From: Halanaerobacter jeridensis
Lineage (GTDB): Bacteria; Bacillota; Halanaerobiia; Halobacteroidales; Halobacteroidaceae
Length of the DNA: 64,000 nucleotides
Assembly: GCF_016908315.1 (NCBI RefSeq)
Contig: NZ_JAFBDQ010000001.1
Location: 186,001-250,000, forward strand
Reading direction: 5' to 3'
The position numbers were made by a program, and so were the translations under genes. Every line of letters starts with the position of its first letter. The first letter of the stretch is position 1. The notes beneath the pieces are model-generated. The model was not told where the DNA came from. It saw nothing but the letters and a program-made list of their open reading frames with translations, and did no database searches. Positions 44,465-54,263 of the stretch are shown here, piece by piece.

Positions 44465-45139
44465 ATGAAAGATGATATAGTGGTTGTAATTTTTTTAATT
44501 TTATTGAGTGTAGTAGTAGTAGAAAATGCAGTTGTAATTAATCTAAAAAATTTAGATTCAGAGAATGTTTCTTTAGTGGTGAATGCATATCAAAAGCAGT
44601 TAAAGGTTTTTAAAAATAATAAATTAGTTCATACTTTTCCAGTGGCTGTAGGAAAGACCAGTACTAAATCACCTGTCGGAGAATGGGCTATAGTTCATAA
44701 AGATGCTCATTGGGGAGGAGGATTTGGAGAAAGATGGATGGGACTGAATGTACCATGGGGGAAGTATGGGATCCATGGCACTAATAAACCACATTCAATC
44801 GGTACTGCTGCTAGTCATGGCTGTATTAGAATGTTTAATCGTGATGTAAAAAAACTTTATCAGTGGGTAGAGGTAGGAACTAGGGTCAAAATAATTGGTC
44901 CAAGAGATCCTATTAAAATTTCTCGTTTTTTAAAGCCAAAACAAAGTGGTCAGGATGTATTATTGTTACAAGAAAAATTAAGAGAAAATGGTTTTAATCC
45001 AGGTTATACGGATGGGATGTATGGTGGTAGTACTCAAGAAGCTATGCGTGAATTTAAGTATATATATGGTTTAAAGGATGATTTAGTTGCTAATGAAAAT
45101 GTATTTTATATTTTAAATTTAACTAAAAAGGACGGGTGA
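44465..45139 (+). CDS. L,D-transpeptidase (YkuD) with C-terminal peptidoglycan-binding domain
   Basis: A 224-residue exported protein. It has an N-terminal hydrophobic anchor (about 5-24), a YkuD domain (about 36-160) with VGKTSTKSPVGEW and the catalytic GIHGTNKPHSIG and SHGCIRMFNRDV (nucleophile Cys), and a PG_binding_1 domain (about 168-220). It forms 3-3 peptidoglycan cross-links or attaches proteins to the wall. The order catalytic-then-binding is common in clostridia. RBS AAGGAGAG is upstream. It is followed by a solute-binding protein with only a 6-bp gap. Confidence 0.87.
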   Translation: MKDDIVVVIFLILLSVVVVENAVVINLKNLDSENVSLVVNAYQKQLKVFKNNKLVHTFPVAVGKTSTKSPVGEWAIVHKDAHWGGGFGERWMGLNVPWGKYGIHGTNKPHSIGTAASHGCIRMFNRDVKKLYQWVEVGTRVKIIGPRDPIKISRFLKPKQSGQDVLLLQEKLRENGFNPGYTDGMYGGSTQEAMREFKYIYGLKDDLVANENVFYILNLTKKDG

Positions 45140-45145
45140 AGAACA

Positions 45146-46510
45146 TTGGGGATAAACGGAATTAAAAAATATTTAATTTTTTTAGTTCTATTAATTATCA
45201 TAGCAATTAGTAGTGCAGGCCTGAATTATTATTTTAACTATTACCAAAAAGATGAATTTATAATTGATAAAGAGGCTAAAATTGATCCCAATAAACAGTA
45301 TAATATTGCTTACTGGGATTATCCATTGTTATGGGGGATAGAAGGAGATTATAAATCTTTTTTAGAGGATAAAATTGTTGAGTTTCAACAAAAATATCCT
45401 AATATCAATATAAGTTATAAGTTATTATCCCCGATAGAAGGAAGTTCTGCATTACAAACTAGTTTAGAGAATGGTCAGCCGCCAGATATTTATAATTCTA
45501 TCTGGGGTAAAAAATTATTTAATTCTAAATTACAGATTCCAATAAATCTCTTGACCTCCGAAGAAGAAGTAAAAAAATATCATGTGTCAGCAAGTAAATC
45601 TTTTTATGTTGAAGGAAAGTTATGGGGACTACCACAATTGATTTTTCCTCAACTTTGGGTAGTTAATAAAGAAATTTTAGAAAAGAGTAGCTTAGATTTA
45701 GATGTTGTTTATGAGCAAGGTTGGAGTTGGAAACAATTTATTAAAGTTGCTCATCAATTATCTAACTCAAATCCTCAGCATTATATCATTTTTATTCCTG
45801 ACAATGAAGAGTTATTATTTCAGTTATTGGCTGCTGCTTCTGGGCCAAGAATGATTTCAGAAGATGGACAGTTTAATAGTGAAAGATTAGTTAATACTTT
45901 GCAATTATTAGCCGAATTAAGAGAAAGTAATGTTTTCCCAGCCCCAAAAGAAAAAATGGGCCAGAAATTATTATCTCATTTTTGGCAAGGTAAAGCAGGA
46001 GTTATTGCTCCAGTTACTCCCTGGTTATTAAATAGTCTTTATCAACAAGATAAAAGGTATAGCAAAGTTAGTTTAACTTTGCTACCAGTTCCAGTAAATG
46101 AGGCTTTAGATAAGAAATTCTTAATTAAAACAACAGGGTTAATTCTATTTCGTCATCAGGATTATCAGGGGGATGACCATAGTAAGGCAGTTTATAAATT
46201 TGCTGAATTTATCAATCATCAACAGAGTTTATATCTTGCTAAAAAGTTAAAAGTATTACCAGCTTATATGCCATGTTATGCAAAGTGGGAAGAAGAGGTT
46301 GCAGTTAGTGATAATATCAAAAAAACATTATTAAATTATTCACAAAGTACTAATGATAGTGAGTCATTATCTAAGAGGAATTCATCAGTAACTGTTCAGT
46401 TGAAAGAGATGTTGGGGCAAGAATATCAAAACTTTTGGGAAAAAGAATTGTCTCCGCAGCAAGTAATAGATGAAATTAATGAGAATTTGCTCCCAAATGA
46501 TAATGATTAA
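45146..46510 (+). CDS. ABC transporter solute-binding protein (family 1), membrane-anchored
   Basis: A 454-residue extracellular solute-binding protein of the sugar-binding type. It has an N-terminal TM (about 8-28) without a lipobox Cys, then YNIAYWDYPLLWG, KIVEFQQKYPNINISYK (a typical family-1 start), NGQPPDIYNSIWG and GKLWGLPQL. Near the C-terminus is a normal KFAEFINHQQSLYLA region. No ABC permease or ATPase genes adjoin, so it is an orphan or works with a remote transporter. It starts at TTG 45146. It overlaps no gene but follows the L,D-transpeptidase closely. Confidence 0.7.
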   Translation: MGINGIKKYLIFLVLLIIIAISSAGLNYYFNYYQKDEFIIDKEAKIDPNKQYNIAYWDYPLLWGIEGDYKSFLEDKIVEFQQKYPNINISYKLLSPIEGSSALQTSLENGQPPDIYNSIWGKKLFNSKLQIPINLLTSEEEVKKYHVSASKSFYVEGKLWGLPQLIFPQLWVVNKEILEKSSLDLDVVYEQGWSWKQFIKVAHQLSNSNPQHYIIFIPDNEELLFQLLAAASGPRMISEDGQFNSERLVNTLQLLAELRESNVFPAPKEKMGQKLLSHFWQGKAGVIAPVTPWLLNSLYQQDKRYSKVSLTLLPVPVNEALDKKFLIKTTGLILFRHQDYQGDDHSKAVYKFAEFINHQQSLYLAKKLKVLPAYMPCYAKWEEEVAVSDNIKKTLLNYSQSTNDSESLSKRNSSVTVQLKEMLGQEYQNFWEKELSPQQVIDEINENLLPNDND

Positions 46511-46537
46511 AAGATAGTAGAAATTTATTAAATTTCC

Positions 46538-47431
46538 TCACTTGCTTTTTTCTTTAACATAATTCATAAATTTTGTGAACAGTTGTGATTTATATTTATC
46601 ACGGTGATATATAAAATTGAATTTACGCTGAAATTGAATTCCTTCCATTTCAACCACTGCTAGTTCTTTATTTTCTAACTCTTGTTGAATAGATATTTTC
46701 GGTAAAATTGAAATTCCCATATTAGAGATAACTGCCTTTTTAATAGCGTCAATATTATTTAAGGTATGATAGATAGTATAATCTAATTGATACTGAGCTA
46801 ATGTATTAGCAATTACTTCTCTTGTACCACTGCCTTTTTCTCTCATGATAAATCTTTCATCTTTTAAAGCTGATGGTTTAATTATTTCTTGCTTGGCCCA
46901 GTGATGATTAGCAGCGCATATTAATAGTAAATGATCATCGAAAAATGCTTCTCTAATAATATTGTTATTAGGTGTTGGACCTTCCACTAAGCCTAAATCA
47001 ATTTCATTTTCTAAGACCATCTTTTCAATTACTGCTGTATTATCAATGACAAATTTTATTTTCAATTTTGGATATTGCTTATGAAATTTATTGATTATAG
47101 CAGGTAATAAGTAAGTACCGATAGTCATACTCGCTCCAATTCTTAGTGTTCCTTGTTCTAAATTGTTTATATCTTCAATTGTTTGTTCTGCTTCTTCAAC
47201 TAAATTGAGGATCCGTGTGCTGTAATCTAATAGAACTTGGCCCGTATTAGTTAGAACAAGACGGCGATTTAATCTTTCAAATAATTTCACCTCAAGTTCT
47301 TGTTCTAGGTTGGCAATTGTTTGACTGATAGCCGGTTGGGTTATATGTAATTTTTCTGCAGTTGCTGACATACTTTTTTCTTGACTGACAGAATGAAATA
47401 TTCTTAATTGTCGTAAATTCAATTTCATCAT
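46538..47431 (-). CDS. LysR-family transcriptional regulator
   Basis: A 297-residue regulator. An N-terminal winged helix-turn-helix (about 1-60, LRQLRIFHSVSQEKSMSATAEKLHITQPAISQTIANLEQELEVKLFER, here shown only by its segments QPAISQT and LFERLNRR) precedes a periplasmic-binding-type effector domain (about 90-290). It resembles the CysL/YeiE-type. It is divergent from a YeiH-type permease, the usual LysR target arrangement. RBS AGGAG overlaps the first ATG at 47431; ATG 47428 is an alternative start. Confidence 0.85.
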   Translation of the reverse strand: MMKLNLRQLRIFHSVSQEKSMSATAEKLHITQPAISQTIANLEQELEVKLFERLNRRLVLTNTGQVLLDYSTRILNLVEEAEQTIEDINNLEQGTLRIGASMTIGTYLLPAIINKFHKQYPKLKIKFVIDNTAVIEKMVLENEIDLGLVEGPTPNNNIIREAFFDDHLLLICAANHHWAKQEIIKPSALKDERFIMREKGSGTREVIANTLAQYQLDYTIYHTLNNIDAIKKAVISNMGISILPKISIQQELENKELAVVEMEGIQFQRKFNFIYHRDKYKSQLFTKFMNYVKEKSK

Positions 47432-47535
47432 CTCCTATAAGTAATAGCTTATGTATTTAATAATAAATTATTATTTTACTAATATCAAGCTAAAGTTTAT
47501 AATTAGTAATAGTTATTAGGGAATAATTATTTAGG

Positions 47536-47650
47536 AACATAAAACCAAAATCTCAAACCCCTAAAATTTCCATTACATGCCTAGAGAGTGGTTTTATGTT
47601 TTGCCCTGTTGACTGTGGCTGCCGTTGTAGTTGAAAAGCTACAGCGGTAG
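47536..47650. promoter_or_regulatory. Two hairpins in the LysR/YeiH intergenic region
   Basis: AACATAAAACCA (47536-47547) pairs perfectly with TGGTTTTATGTT (47589-47600) around a 41-base loop. CTGCCGTTGTAG (47619-47630) pairs with CTACAGCGGTAG (47639-47650) around 8 bases. Neither has a T-run. They may hold the LysR operator or be a structured RNA before the permease. The remainder of 47432-47717 shows nothing I can name. Confidence 0.45.
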
Positions 47651-47717
47651 TTATAATTCACTTATTCATAATTAGTCATAGATATTCTTGATTATAGAAA
47701 AATAGGGGGGGGGAAAA

Positions 47718-48704
47718 GTGGGAAAATTGAGAAAGACATTTTTTTATTATCTGCCGGGGGTTTTCATAGCTTGTTTAATAGGTCTTGGCAGTAAGTATTT
47801 AGCAACTTGGGTTCCTAATTTAAGCGGTGTCACCTTAGCTATTATATTAGGATTAATTATTCGGAATACATTAAATTTAGATGAAAAACATTCTCCAGGA
47901 ATTCAGTTTGCTAGTAAAAAAATATTAGCTTTAGCAATTATATTAATGGGGTTAAAATTAGAGTTAGCAGTTTTAGGAGAATTAGGATTAGAATTTATAG
48001 CAATTGTAATTATTATGGTTTGTAGTTCTATTACTTTAAGTTATTTATTAGGTCGCTTATTAGGTGTTTCAAAAAGCTTTAGTCTATTATTAGGAATTGG
48101 TAATGGAATTTGTGGTTCTTCAGCTATTGGAGCTACTGCTCCTTTAGTAGCAGAAAAGGAAGAAGAAATTGGTCTTTCGATTGGAGTTGTCAATTTATTA
48201 GGAACAATTGGTATTTTCTTATTACCATTATTAACAGGATTATTGAAATTAACTGCTCCTAAAAGTGCTTTAATGATAGGTGGTACTTTGCAGGCAGTAG
48301 GTCAAGTAGTAGCAGCAGGTTTCTCTGTTAGTGAAAAAGTAGGTCGCTTAGCAACTGTAGTTAAGATGGGTCGTGTATTGATGCTCGGGCCAATAGTCTT
48401 AGTGCTTGGTTTCTTCTTTCAAAATGATGAATCCTCTCAGCAGAAGAAAGTAAGTATTCCTCCATTTATTGTTGGCTTCTTTATTTTTAGTTTGTTGGGT
48501 AGTTTAAATTTATTACCAACTAGTCTAGTAGAAAATTTAAAAACTTTAAGTAAAATATTATTAACAATTGCTATGGCAGGGATAGGTCTAAAAATAAATG
48601 TATCAGATTTAACTGATCAAGGTCCTAAAGCTTTATTGTTAGGAATGTTAATTTTTATTGCTCAGTTGTCTTTAATTACTATTTTAATTTCTTTTATTTC
48701 TTAA
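47718..48704 (+). CDS. Putative sulfate exporter family transporter, YeiH/UPF0324
   Basis: A 328-residue integral membrane protein with about ten hydrophobic segments. It matches YeiH/UPF0324: GVTLAIILGLIIRNTLNL, GIQFASKKILALAIILMGLKL, SLLLGIGNGICGSSAIGATAPL and GGTLQAVGQVVAAGFSV. Relatives are called putative sulfate exporters; function is not established. It starts at GTG after a GGGGGGGG run. Its divergent LysR partner suggests control by a sulfur or related metabolite. Confidence 0.82.
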   Translation: MGKLRKTFFYYLPGVFIACLIGLGSKYLATWVPNLSGVTLAIILGLIIRNTLNLDEKHSPGIQFASKKILALAIILMGLKLELAVLGELGLEFIAIVIIMVCSSITLSYLLGRLLGVSKSFSLLLGIGNGICGSSAIGATAPLVAEKEEEIGLSIGVVNLLGTIGIFLLPLLTGLLKLTAPKSALMIGGTLQAVGQVVAAGFSVSEKVGRLATVVKMGRVLMLGPIVLVLGFFFQNDESSQQKKVSIPPFIVGFFIFSLLGSLNLLPTSLVENLKTLSKILLTIAMAGIGLKINVSDLTDQGPKALLLGMLIFIAQLSLITILISFIS

Positions 48705-48746
48705 ATTAGTTAGTCCGGTAAAATTTGAATATATCCTTAATATCTA

Positions 48747-48787
48747 ATCCTCATGGTCTAATTCATGAGGATTAGAGGCTTTTTTGT
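48747..48787 (+). terminator. Terminator after yeiH-like gene
   Basis: CTAATCCTCATG pairs perfectly with CATGAGGATTAG around GTCTAATT, followed by AGGCTTTTTTG. Confidence 0.85.
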
Positions 48788-48965
48788 AAAGATAAGTAAA
48801 AAGTATAAAAAGTTTCAAATAATTTTAACAATAATTTAATCTCATAGAAAAGGAATTTTAATATTGATCTGTGATAATAAAATATAAGCAATTTTAAAGC
48901 AAGGTGTGAAGAGGAATTTAAAAGAATCTAATTTATAAGTAGTGGCGCTATTTTGGGGGTGGATT

Positions 48966-49934
48966 ATGCAGAAATCAATTGGTGATTTAGTAAAGCAAGA
49001 AAAAAATAAAACAGTAGATTATACTGCTCAAAATAAAAAAGTGGCAAATTATTTTAAAACAAACCCAAATTTAAATAGTATAGTAGTATTGCAAAATAAT
49101 CAAGCAGTAGGATTAATTATGAGAGATCAATTTTACTTTAGATTAGGAAGTAGATATGGATATGCAATTTTTATTAATAAAGATGTAACTTCAATTATGA
49201 AAACTGATCCCTTGATTATAGATGTTGAGGCTCCAATTACTGAGGTGTCGCAATTAGCTATGGATAGAGAAAAAAGCGATGTATATGATGCTATAATTAT
49301 TACTAAAGATAATGAATTTTTTGGAACAGTATCGGTTAAAGATTTGGTAGAAAAATTGACTAAATTCAAGGTAGAAGAGGCTAAAAATCTCAATCCTTTA
49401 ACTAATTTACCAGGTAATAGAATCATTAAAGAAGAGATTGAAAAAAGGATTTCTGCCTCGCAAAGTTTCTCTTTTTTATATATTGATTTAGATAATTTTA
49501 AAGATTATAATGATTGTTATGGCTATCAAAAAGGAGACCAAATTATAAATTTCACAGCTAAAGTACTTAAGTAGTCAGTATCAGATGTTGGAGATAGTAG
49601 TGACTTTATTGGTCATATTGGTGGAGATGATTTTGTAATTATAACTCATTACAGTCGTGATGAAATATTAAGTCAAGCAGTTATTGATAAATTTAATAAT
49701 GGGATTAATAAATTTTTTAATTCTACAGACCAAAAACGTGGTCATATGTTAATAGAAGATAAATAGGGGAAAAATTATAAAACCCCTTTGACCACTTTAT
49801 CTATAGCAATTGTCAGTGACAGAACTACAAAGATTGAAAGCCCAATTGAAGTAAGTGATATAGCGGCAGAAATAAAGAAAGAAGCTAAAAAATTCTCTTT
49901 TAGCAATTTTTTAAAAAGAAAAAAGAATGTATGA
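48966..49934 (+). pseudogene. CBS-GGDEF protein gene interrupted by two in-frame TAG codons
   Basis: Reading frame 48966-49934 encodes about 322 residues of a CBS-pair plus GGDEF protein. It starts ATG 48966 (RBS GGGGGTGG) and reads without frameshift through TAG 49572-49574 and TAG 49764-49766 to TGA at 49932. The N-terminal CBS region (to about 140) leads to the GGDEF start NPLTNLPGNRI and FSFLYIDLDNFKDY. Beyond the first TAG are the active-site HIGGDDFVII and, after the second, the family end LSIAIVSD. All are in one frame. Both TAGs stand where related proteins, from memory, often have glutamine. Either it is a young pseudogene or the TAGs are read through. Confidence 0.75.
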
Positions 49935-49977
49935 AGATAATAAAACTGTAAAAAATAATATTTGAATAAAGTAAAAT

Positions 49978-50010
49978 TACTCGGTGTTAAAGCCGAGATT
50001 TTTTTATTAG
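49978..50010 (+). terminator. Terminator after the CBS-GGDEF gene
   Basis: CTCGG pairs with CCGAG around TGTTAAAG, preceded by TTA and followed by ATTTTTTTATTA. It follows the TGA of the extended CBS-GGDEF frame, so the transcript still ends properly. Confidence 0.7.
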
Positions 50011-50145
50011 AAGTATGATTAAGTCATATTCTGAATAATATTAAGCAGGAATTATTTTAATTATCTATAAATTATACTAAATAAGATTAAGTTTTATAGT
50101 GAAGATAATATTGAGATATTTTAAATAAAAAAGGGGGAATAAGTA

Positions 50146-53064
50146 ATGAATAGAGATGAATATCATCCACCCCAAATTCCTGAAGGGTATATGAGGTTAC
50201 ATTATATTCAAGATAGTAGTTATAATTATCTTGAATGGGATTTATATATTTGGGGCCCTGGTTATAATGGAAAAAAACTAAAGTGGGGTTTTGGCCTAGA
50301 GGTAAGTGGGATTGATGAATATGGGGTTTATTGGGATATCCCTGGTGTGGAGGGGCAAGAAATAAATTTTATAGTGCATAATGATTACACAAGAGTATCC
50401 AATATTGCTGCTGATTATAAATTTGAAGAGGGAAAAGAATTATGGGCAGTTAAAGAAACTAATCAGATTCATAATAGTTTAGAAAAAGCTTTAGAGGATG
50501 GAAATATTACTAAAATCCCTGCTCCATCAGAAAATTATGTCCGTTTGCATTATTGTCGTTGTGATGCAAATTATGATGGGTGGCAGTTAAGATTTTGGCA
50601 AGAAGATGAAGAAACAGGAGAAGAAATGATAAGTGGAGAAATTAAAACCAATGATGTTGATACTTGTGGAGCTTATTGGGATATTCCGTGTAAAGAAGAG
50701 TATGGCAAACTAAAATTTGTTATTTTTAAGGGAGAAGAAGAAGAATTTAATGGAGTCCAAGAATATCCATATTCTGAAGGTATAAATGAAATATGGATGA
50801 AGGCAGGAGATAGTACTCAATACAAGAATGGATTAAAATTATTTGAAAGAAATGAAATTGAAGAAGCAATGATTTTTGCTGAAAATAAAATTGTGCTTAG
50901 ATTTAAATATGCTGTTGAAGATAGAATTTGGGTTAAGTATGGCTCTAAAGTAATTCCTATTCAAAAAATTGATGATTCTAAAGCACCAGAATATTATTTA
51001 ACATTAGATCAAAATTTAGACTATGATCATCCTTATACAGTTAAAGCAGGACGTTTAACTGCTAAAACAATTTTGAGTCCAGAAATAATTGATGAAAATT
51101 ATACTTATCATGGTTCATTAGGAGTGGATTATAGTCCCCAAAAAAGCAGCTTTAAATTATGGGCTCCGTCAGCTCAAAGAGTAGAACTAGAGTTATTTGC
51201 AGAACAAAATCAGGTAGAGCCTAATGCTGTTTATCCTCTGCGCAAAGATGAAAATGGAGTTTGGTATATTGAGATAGAAGAAGATTTAGCAGATTTTTAT
51301 TATCATTATATTGTTAATAATTCTGGTACTAAACAAAAAACATTAGATCCATATGCTAAATCAATGTCTGGGTTTGATATTGAAGAAGATGATTTAGGCA
51401 AAGGAGCAGTAGTGGATTTAGATAGTACTAATCCTAAAAAATGGCAGGAAGATGATTATATAGAGTTAGAAGATGATTGCAATATAGTAATTTATGAAAT
51501 GTCAGTTAGAGATTTTACTATTTCTCCTAGCTCTGAAGTTGCTAAAGAAAAACGAGGTACTTATTTAGGATTTATTGAAAAGATACCTTATTTAAAAGAA
51601 CTAGGTATAACACATGTGCAATTGATGCCTGTGTTGAATTTCTATTTTATTAATGAATATCAAAAGGAATTTGAAGATATCAGAAAAATTAAAGAAGAAG
51701 GTAAAGTGAATTATAATTGGGGTTATGATCCTCATAATTATTTCACACCTGAAGGTTGGTATTCTTCTGATCCAGGAGATCCAAAAGTAAGAATTAAAGA
51801 ATTAAAACAATTAATCCAAGCTTTGCATGATGCAGGAATTGGAGTTATTCTTGATGTGGTTTATAATCATACTGCAGTTACAGAGATTTTTGAGCCCATA
51901 GTGCCCGCATATTATTATCGACGTCATGCTGATAATAGTTTAACTAATGGTTCTGGTTGTGGCAATGATACTGCTTCAGAACGGGAAATGATGAGGAAAT
52001 TAATTATTGATTCTACAACTTATTGGACTGATGAATATCATGTAGATGGATTTCGTTTTGATTTAATGGGATTACATGATGAAGAGACAATTAAGAAGAT
52101 GGCTGATCAGGTCAGAGATATTAATCCTAATACTGTTTTATTAGGTGAAGGATGGAATTTAGGAACTTTACCTGCCGAAGAAAAGTATGTTAAGGCAGCA
52201 GGAGAAAAAAGAAGTTTATTAAGAGTTGAAAGTGGTCCAGCAGTATTTAATGATGGAATAAGAGATGCTCTTAAACAAAATCACTTTGGAGGTAATTTAG
52301 AAGACGGTGGATTCATCCAAGGATTTGTAAATAGCAAATCATTAATTAGAGCTGGGATTATAGCAGGGATGGTTAATTACGATAGTAATGTAGATATTGA
52401 ATTAGATCCTTATCATCGCTTTGCTGATGAGCCAGAAGAAGTAATCAATTATGTTACTTGTCATGATGGTTATACTTTATGGGATAAAGTAGTGGGGTCT
52501 ACTCCTAATGCTGATAAAGAGCAAAGAATTAAGATGGCGAAATTAGGTGCTAGTATTATTCTTACTTCTCAAGGCCGAGCATTTATTCATGGTGGAGAAG
52601 AAATGCTCCGTACTAAACCTAACCCTAATAAGTATAAAGAATTAGATCATAACAGTTATAGCTCAGGAGATTATACAAATCAAATTGATTGGCAGCGTAA
52701 AGAAAAATATTCGGAAGTAGTAGAGTATTATAAGGGATTAATTGAATTACGAAAAACTCATCCTGCATTGAGATTAGAAACAATGGAAGAAATCCAATAT
52801 GGGCTTAATTTTATTGCCGAAGGAATAGATTTTGTAATTGCCTTTAAATTGGATTGTCCTAAAGATGATTGGGAAGAAATTATAGTAGTTCATAATGCTA
52901 ATCGAAAAGAGAAAACAATTAAAGTAGAATCAGTAACAGAAGATTGGGAAGTAGTAGTTGATGGATCTAAAGCTGGTACTGATAAATTAGCTAGTAGTGA
53001 TACAATCATTGCTTCAGGAGAAATAACTGCTCCTCCTATTTCAACAGTTGTAGTTCATAAATAA
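50146..53064 (+). CDS. pulA: Pullulanase type I (GH13_14), intracellular, with two PUD/CBM41-like domains
   Basis: A 972-residue alpha-1,6-debranching enzyme. Two homologous N-terminal starch-binding-type domains (about 10-105 and 125-230, MRLHYIQDSSYN and VRLHYCRCDANYDGW) are followed by a small domain, CBM48 (about 325-420) and the GH13 barrel with YNWGYDPHNY (pullulanase signature), DVVYNHT, FRFDLMGLHD (nucleophile Asp), LLGEGWNLG (Glu) and YVTCHDGYTLWDK. No signal peptide is visible, so it appears cytosolic although pullulanases are often exported. RBS GGGGG lies before the ATG. Confidence 0.9.
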   Translation: MNRDEYHPPQIPEGYMRLHYIQDSSYNYLEWDLYIWGPGYNGKKLKWGFGLEVSGIDEYGVYWDIPGVEGQEINFIVHNDYTRVSNIAADYKFEEGKELWAVKETNQIHNSLEKALEDGNITKIPAPSENYVRLHYCRCDANYDGWQLRFWQEDEETGEEMISGEIKTNDVDTCGAYWDIPCKEEYGKLKFVIFKGEEEEFNGVQEYPYSEGINEIWMKAGDSTQYKNGLKLFERNEIEEAMIFAENKIVLRFKYAVEDRIWVKYGSKVIPIQKIDDSKAPEYYLTLDQNLDYDHPYTVKAGRLTAKTILSPEIIDENYTYHGSLGVDYSPQKSSFKLWAPSAQRVELELFAEQNQVEPNAVYPLRKDENGVWYIEIEEDLADFYYHYIVNNSGTKQKTLDPYAKSMSGFDIEEDDLGKGAVVDLDSTNPKKWQEDDYIELEDDCNIVIYEMSVRDFTISPSSEVAKEKRGTYLGFIEKIPYLKELGITHVQLMPVLNFYFINEYQKEFEDIRKIKEEGKVNYNWGYDPHNYFTPEGWYSSDPGDPKVRIKELKQLIQALHDAGIGVILDVVYNHTAVTEIFEPIVPAYYYRRHADNSLTNGSGCGNDTASEREMMRKLIIDSTTYWTDEYHVDGFRFDLMGLHDEETIKKMADQVRDINPNTVLLGEGWNLGTLPAEEKYVKAAGEKRSLLRVESGPAVFNDGIRDALKQNHFGGNLEDGGFIQGFVNSKSLIRAGIIAGMVNYDSNVDIELDPYHRFADEPEEVINYVTCHDGYTLWDKVVGSTPNADKEQRIKMAKLGASIILTSQGRAFIHGGEEMLRTKPNPNKYKELDHNSYSSGDYTNQIDWQRKEKYSEVVEYYKGLIELRKTHPALRLETMEEIQYGLNFIAEGIDFVIAFKLDCPKDDWEEIIVVHNANRKEKTIKVESVTEDWEVVVDGSKAGTDKLASSDTIIASGEITAPPISTVVVHK

Positions 53065-53068
53065 TGCT

Positions 53069-53096
53069 TTGATTTTAATTTGAAAAATGTTATAAT
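53069..53096 (+). promoter_or_regulatory. Promoter for metA
   Basis: TTGATT (53069-53074), 16 bases, TATAAT (53091-53096), followed by the metA RBS GAGGAG (53120-53125). No SAM riboswitch was seen before metA. Confidence 0.6.
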
Positions 53097-53133
53097 GGGA
53101 GAAAATTAGAATGTGTAGTGAGGAGTGAGTAGA

Positions 53134-54051
53134 ATGCCAATTAAGGTACCTGATAATCTCCCTGCTGTAGAAACTTTAGAAGATGAGAATATATTTGTAA
53201 TGAAAGAAAGTAGGGCTTATCATCAGGATATTAGAGCACTTAAAATTGTTATTTTGAATTTGATGCCGTTAAAAGAGATAACTGAAACTCAGTTGTTGCG
53301 TTTACTAGGGAATACACCACTACAGGTTGATGTAGTATTATTACAACCTGATAGTTATACTCCCCAAAATATTTCCGAAGAGCACCTAAGTGCTTTCTAT
53401 AAGACAATTGATGAAGTGCAAAATCAGAAGTTTGATGGAATGATTATTACAGGAGCTCCTGTCGAACATCTTCCCTTTGAAGAAGTTAAATATTGGGAAG
53501 AATTACAGCGGATTATGGATTGGGCAGAAAATAATGTAACTTCAACCTTACATTTGTGTTGGGCTGCTCAAGCAGGATTATATCACCATTTTGGAGTTCC
53601 AAAATATGATTTAGAGCAAAAGATGTTTGGCGTTTTTGCTCATCAAGTTAATAAAGAAAAACGGAAATTAATGCGCGGCTTGAATGATCAGCATTTTATG
53701 CCGCATTCAAGGTATACCGAAGTCAGAAGGGAAGATATTGAGCAAATTGATTCTTTAGAGATTTTATCTGAATCTGAAGAAGCTGGAGTTAATATGGTAG
53801 CTACTAAGAATGGAAAACATATTTTTATTACTGGTCATCCTGAATATGATAGGGATATGTTGAATCAAGAATATCAAAGAGATTTAGAAAAAGGGATTGA
53901 TATTAATAAACCTAAAAATTATTTTCCAGATGATGACCCTGAACAAGATCCGTTAGTTAATTGGCGTTCTTGTAGTTATTTATTATTTTCAAATTGGCTT
54001 AATTATTATGTTTACCAAGTAACCCCATATCGATTAAATAAAATTAAATAA
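53134..54051 (+). CDS. metA: Homoserine O-acyltransferase (MetA)
   Basis: A 305-residue enzyme acylating homoserine in methionine synthesis. Motifs: [20 protein letters not shown] at the start, [44 protein letters not shown], the nucleophile Cys in HLCWAAQAG, and the catalytic His in [10 protein letters not shown]. Many Firmicutes MetA enzymes use acetyl-CoA rather than succinyl-CoA; which applies here cannot be read with certainty. ATG 53134 has RBS GAGGAG 8 bases before. The in-frame GTG 53125 lies in the RBS. Confidence 0.94.
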   Translation: MPIKVPDNLPAVETLEDENIFVMKESRAYHQDIRALKIVILNLMPLKEITETQLLRLLGNTPLQVDVVLLQPDSYTPQNISEEHLSAFYKTIDEVQNQKFDGMIITGAPVEHLPFEEVKYWEELQRIMDWAENNVTSTLHLCWAAQAGLYHHFGVPKYDLEQKMFGVFAHQVNKEKRKLMRGLNDQHFMPHSRYTEVRREDIEQIDSLEILSESEEAGVNMVATKNGKHIFITGHPEYDRDMLNQEYQRDLEKGIDINKPKNYFPDDDPEQDPLVNWRSCSYLLFSNWLNYYVYQVTPYRLNKIK

Positions 54052-54063
54052 TAATATGTTTTA

Positions 54064-54119
54064 GCACCGGATACTTTAAAGGAATTATATCACTTAATGT
54101 ATCCGGGTTTTTGTTTTTG
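54064..54119 (+). terminator. Terminator after metA
   Basis: CACCGGATAC pairs with GTATCCGGGT (one G-T) around a 24-base loop, followed by TTTTGTTTTTG. Confidence 0.7.
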
Positions 54120-54192
54120 TAGCAGGAGATGCCCCTTATTTCTAGAATACATACTATAAACAAGTAATTAATTTGCAATATGTAGAGAGTAA

Positions 54193-54221
54193 TTGTCTTA
54201 TTTTGATATAAAGAATATAAT
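54193..54221 (+). promoter_or_regulatory. Promoter for the patatin gene
   Basis: TTGTCT (54193-54198), 17 bases, TATAAT (54216-54221), about 43 bp before the start. Confidence 0.6.
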
Positions 54222-54263
54222 AATTGCTTCTAGAAAGTTAAAAATTTTAGAAAGGAGTTTAGG

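Noticed and set aside
48966-49934. Programmed TAG readthrough as a settled call
   Set aside because: TAG is an ordinary stop in polC, infB, aroF, cofH and the 56112 gene; no pyl genes are in view. I list it as a pseudogene with an open alternative.
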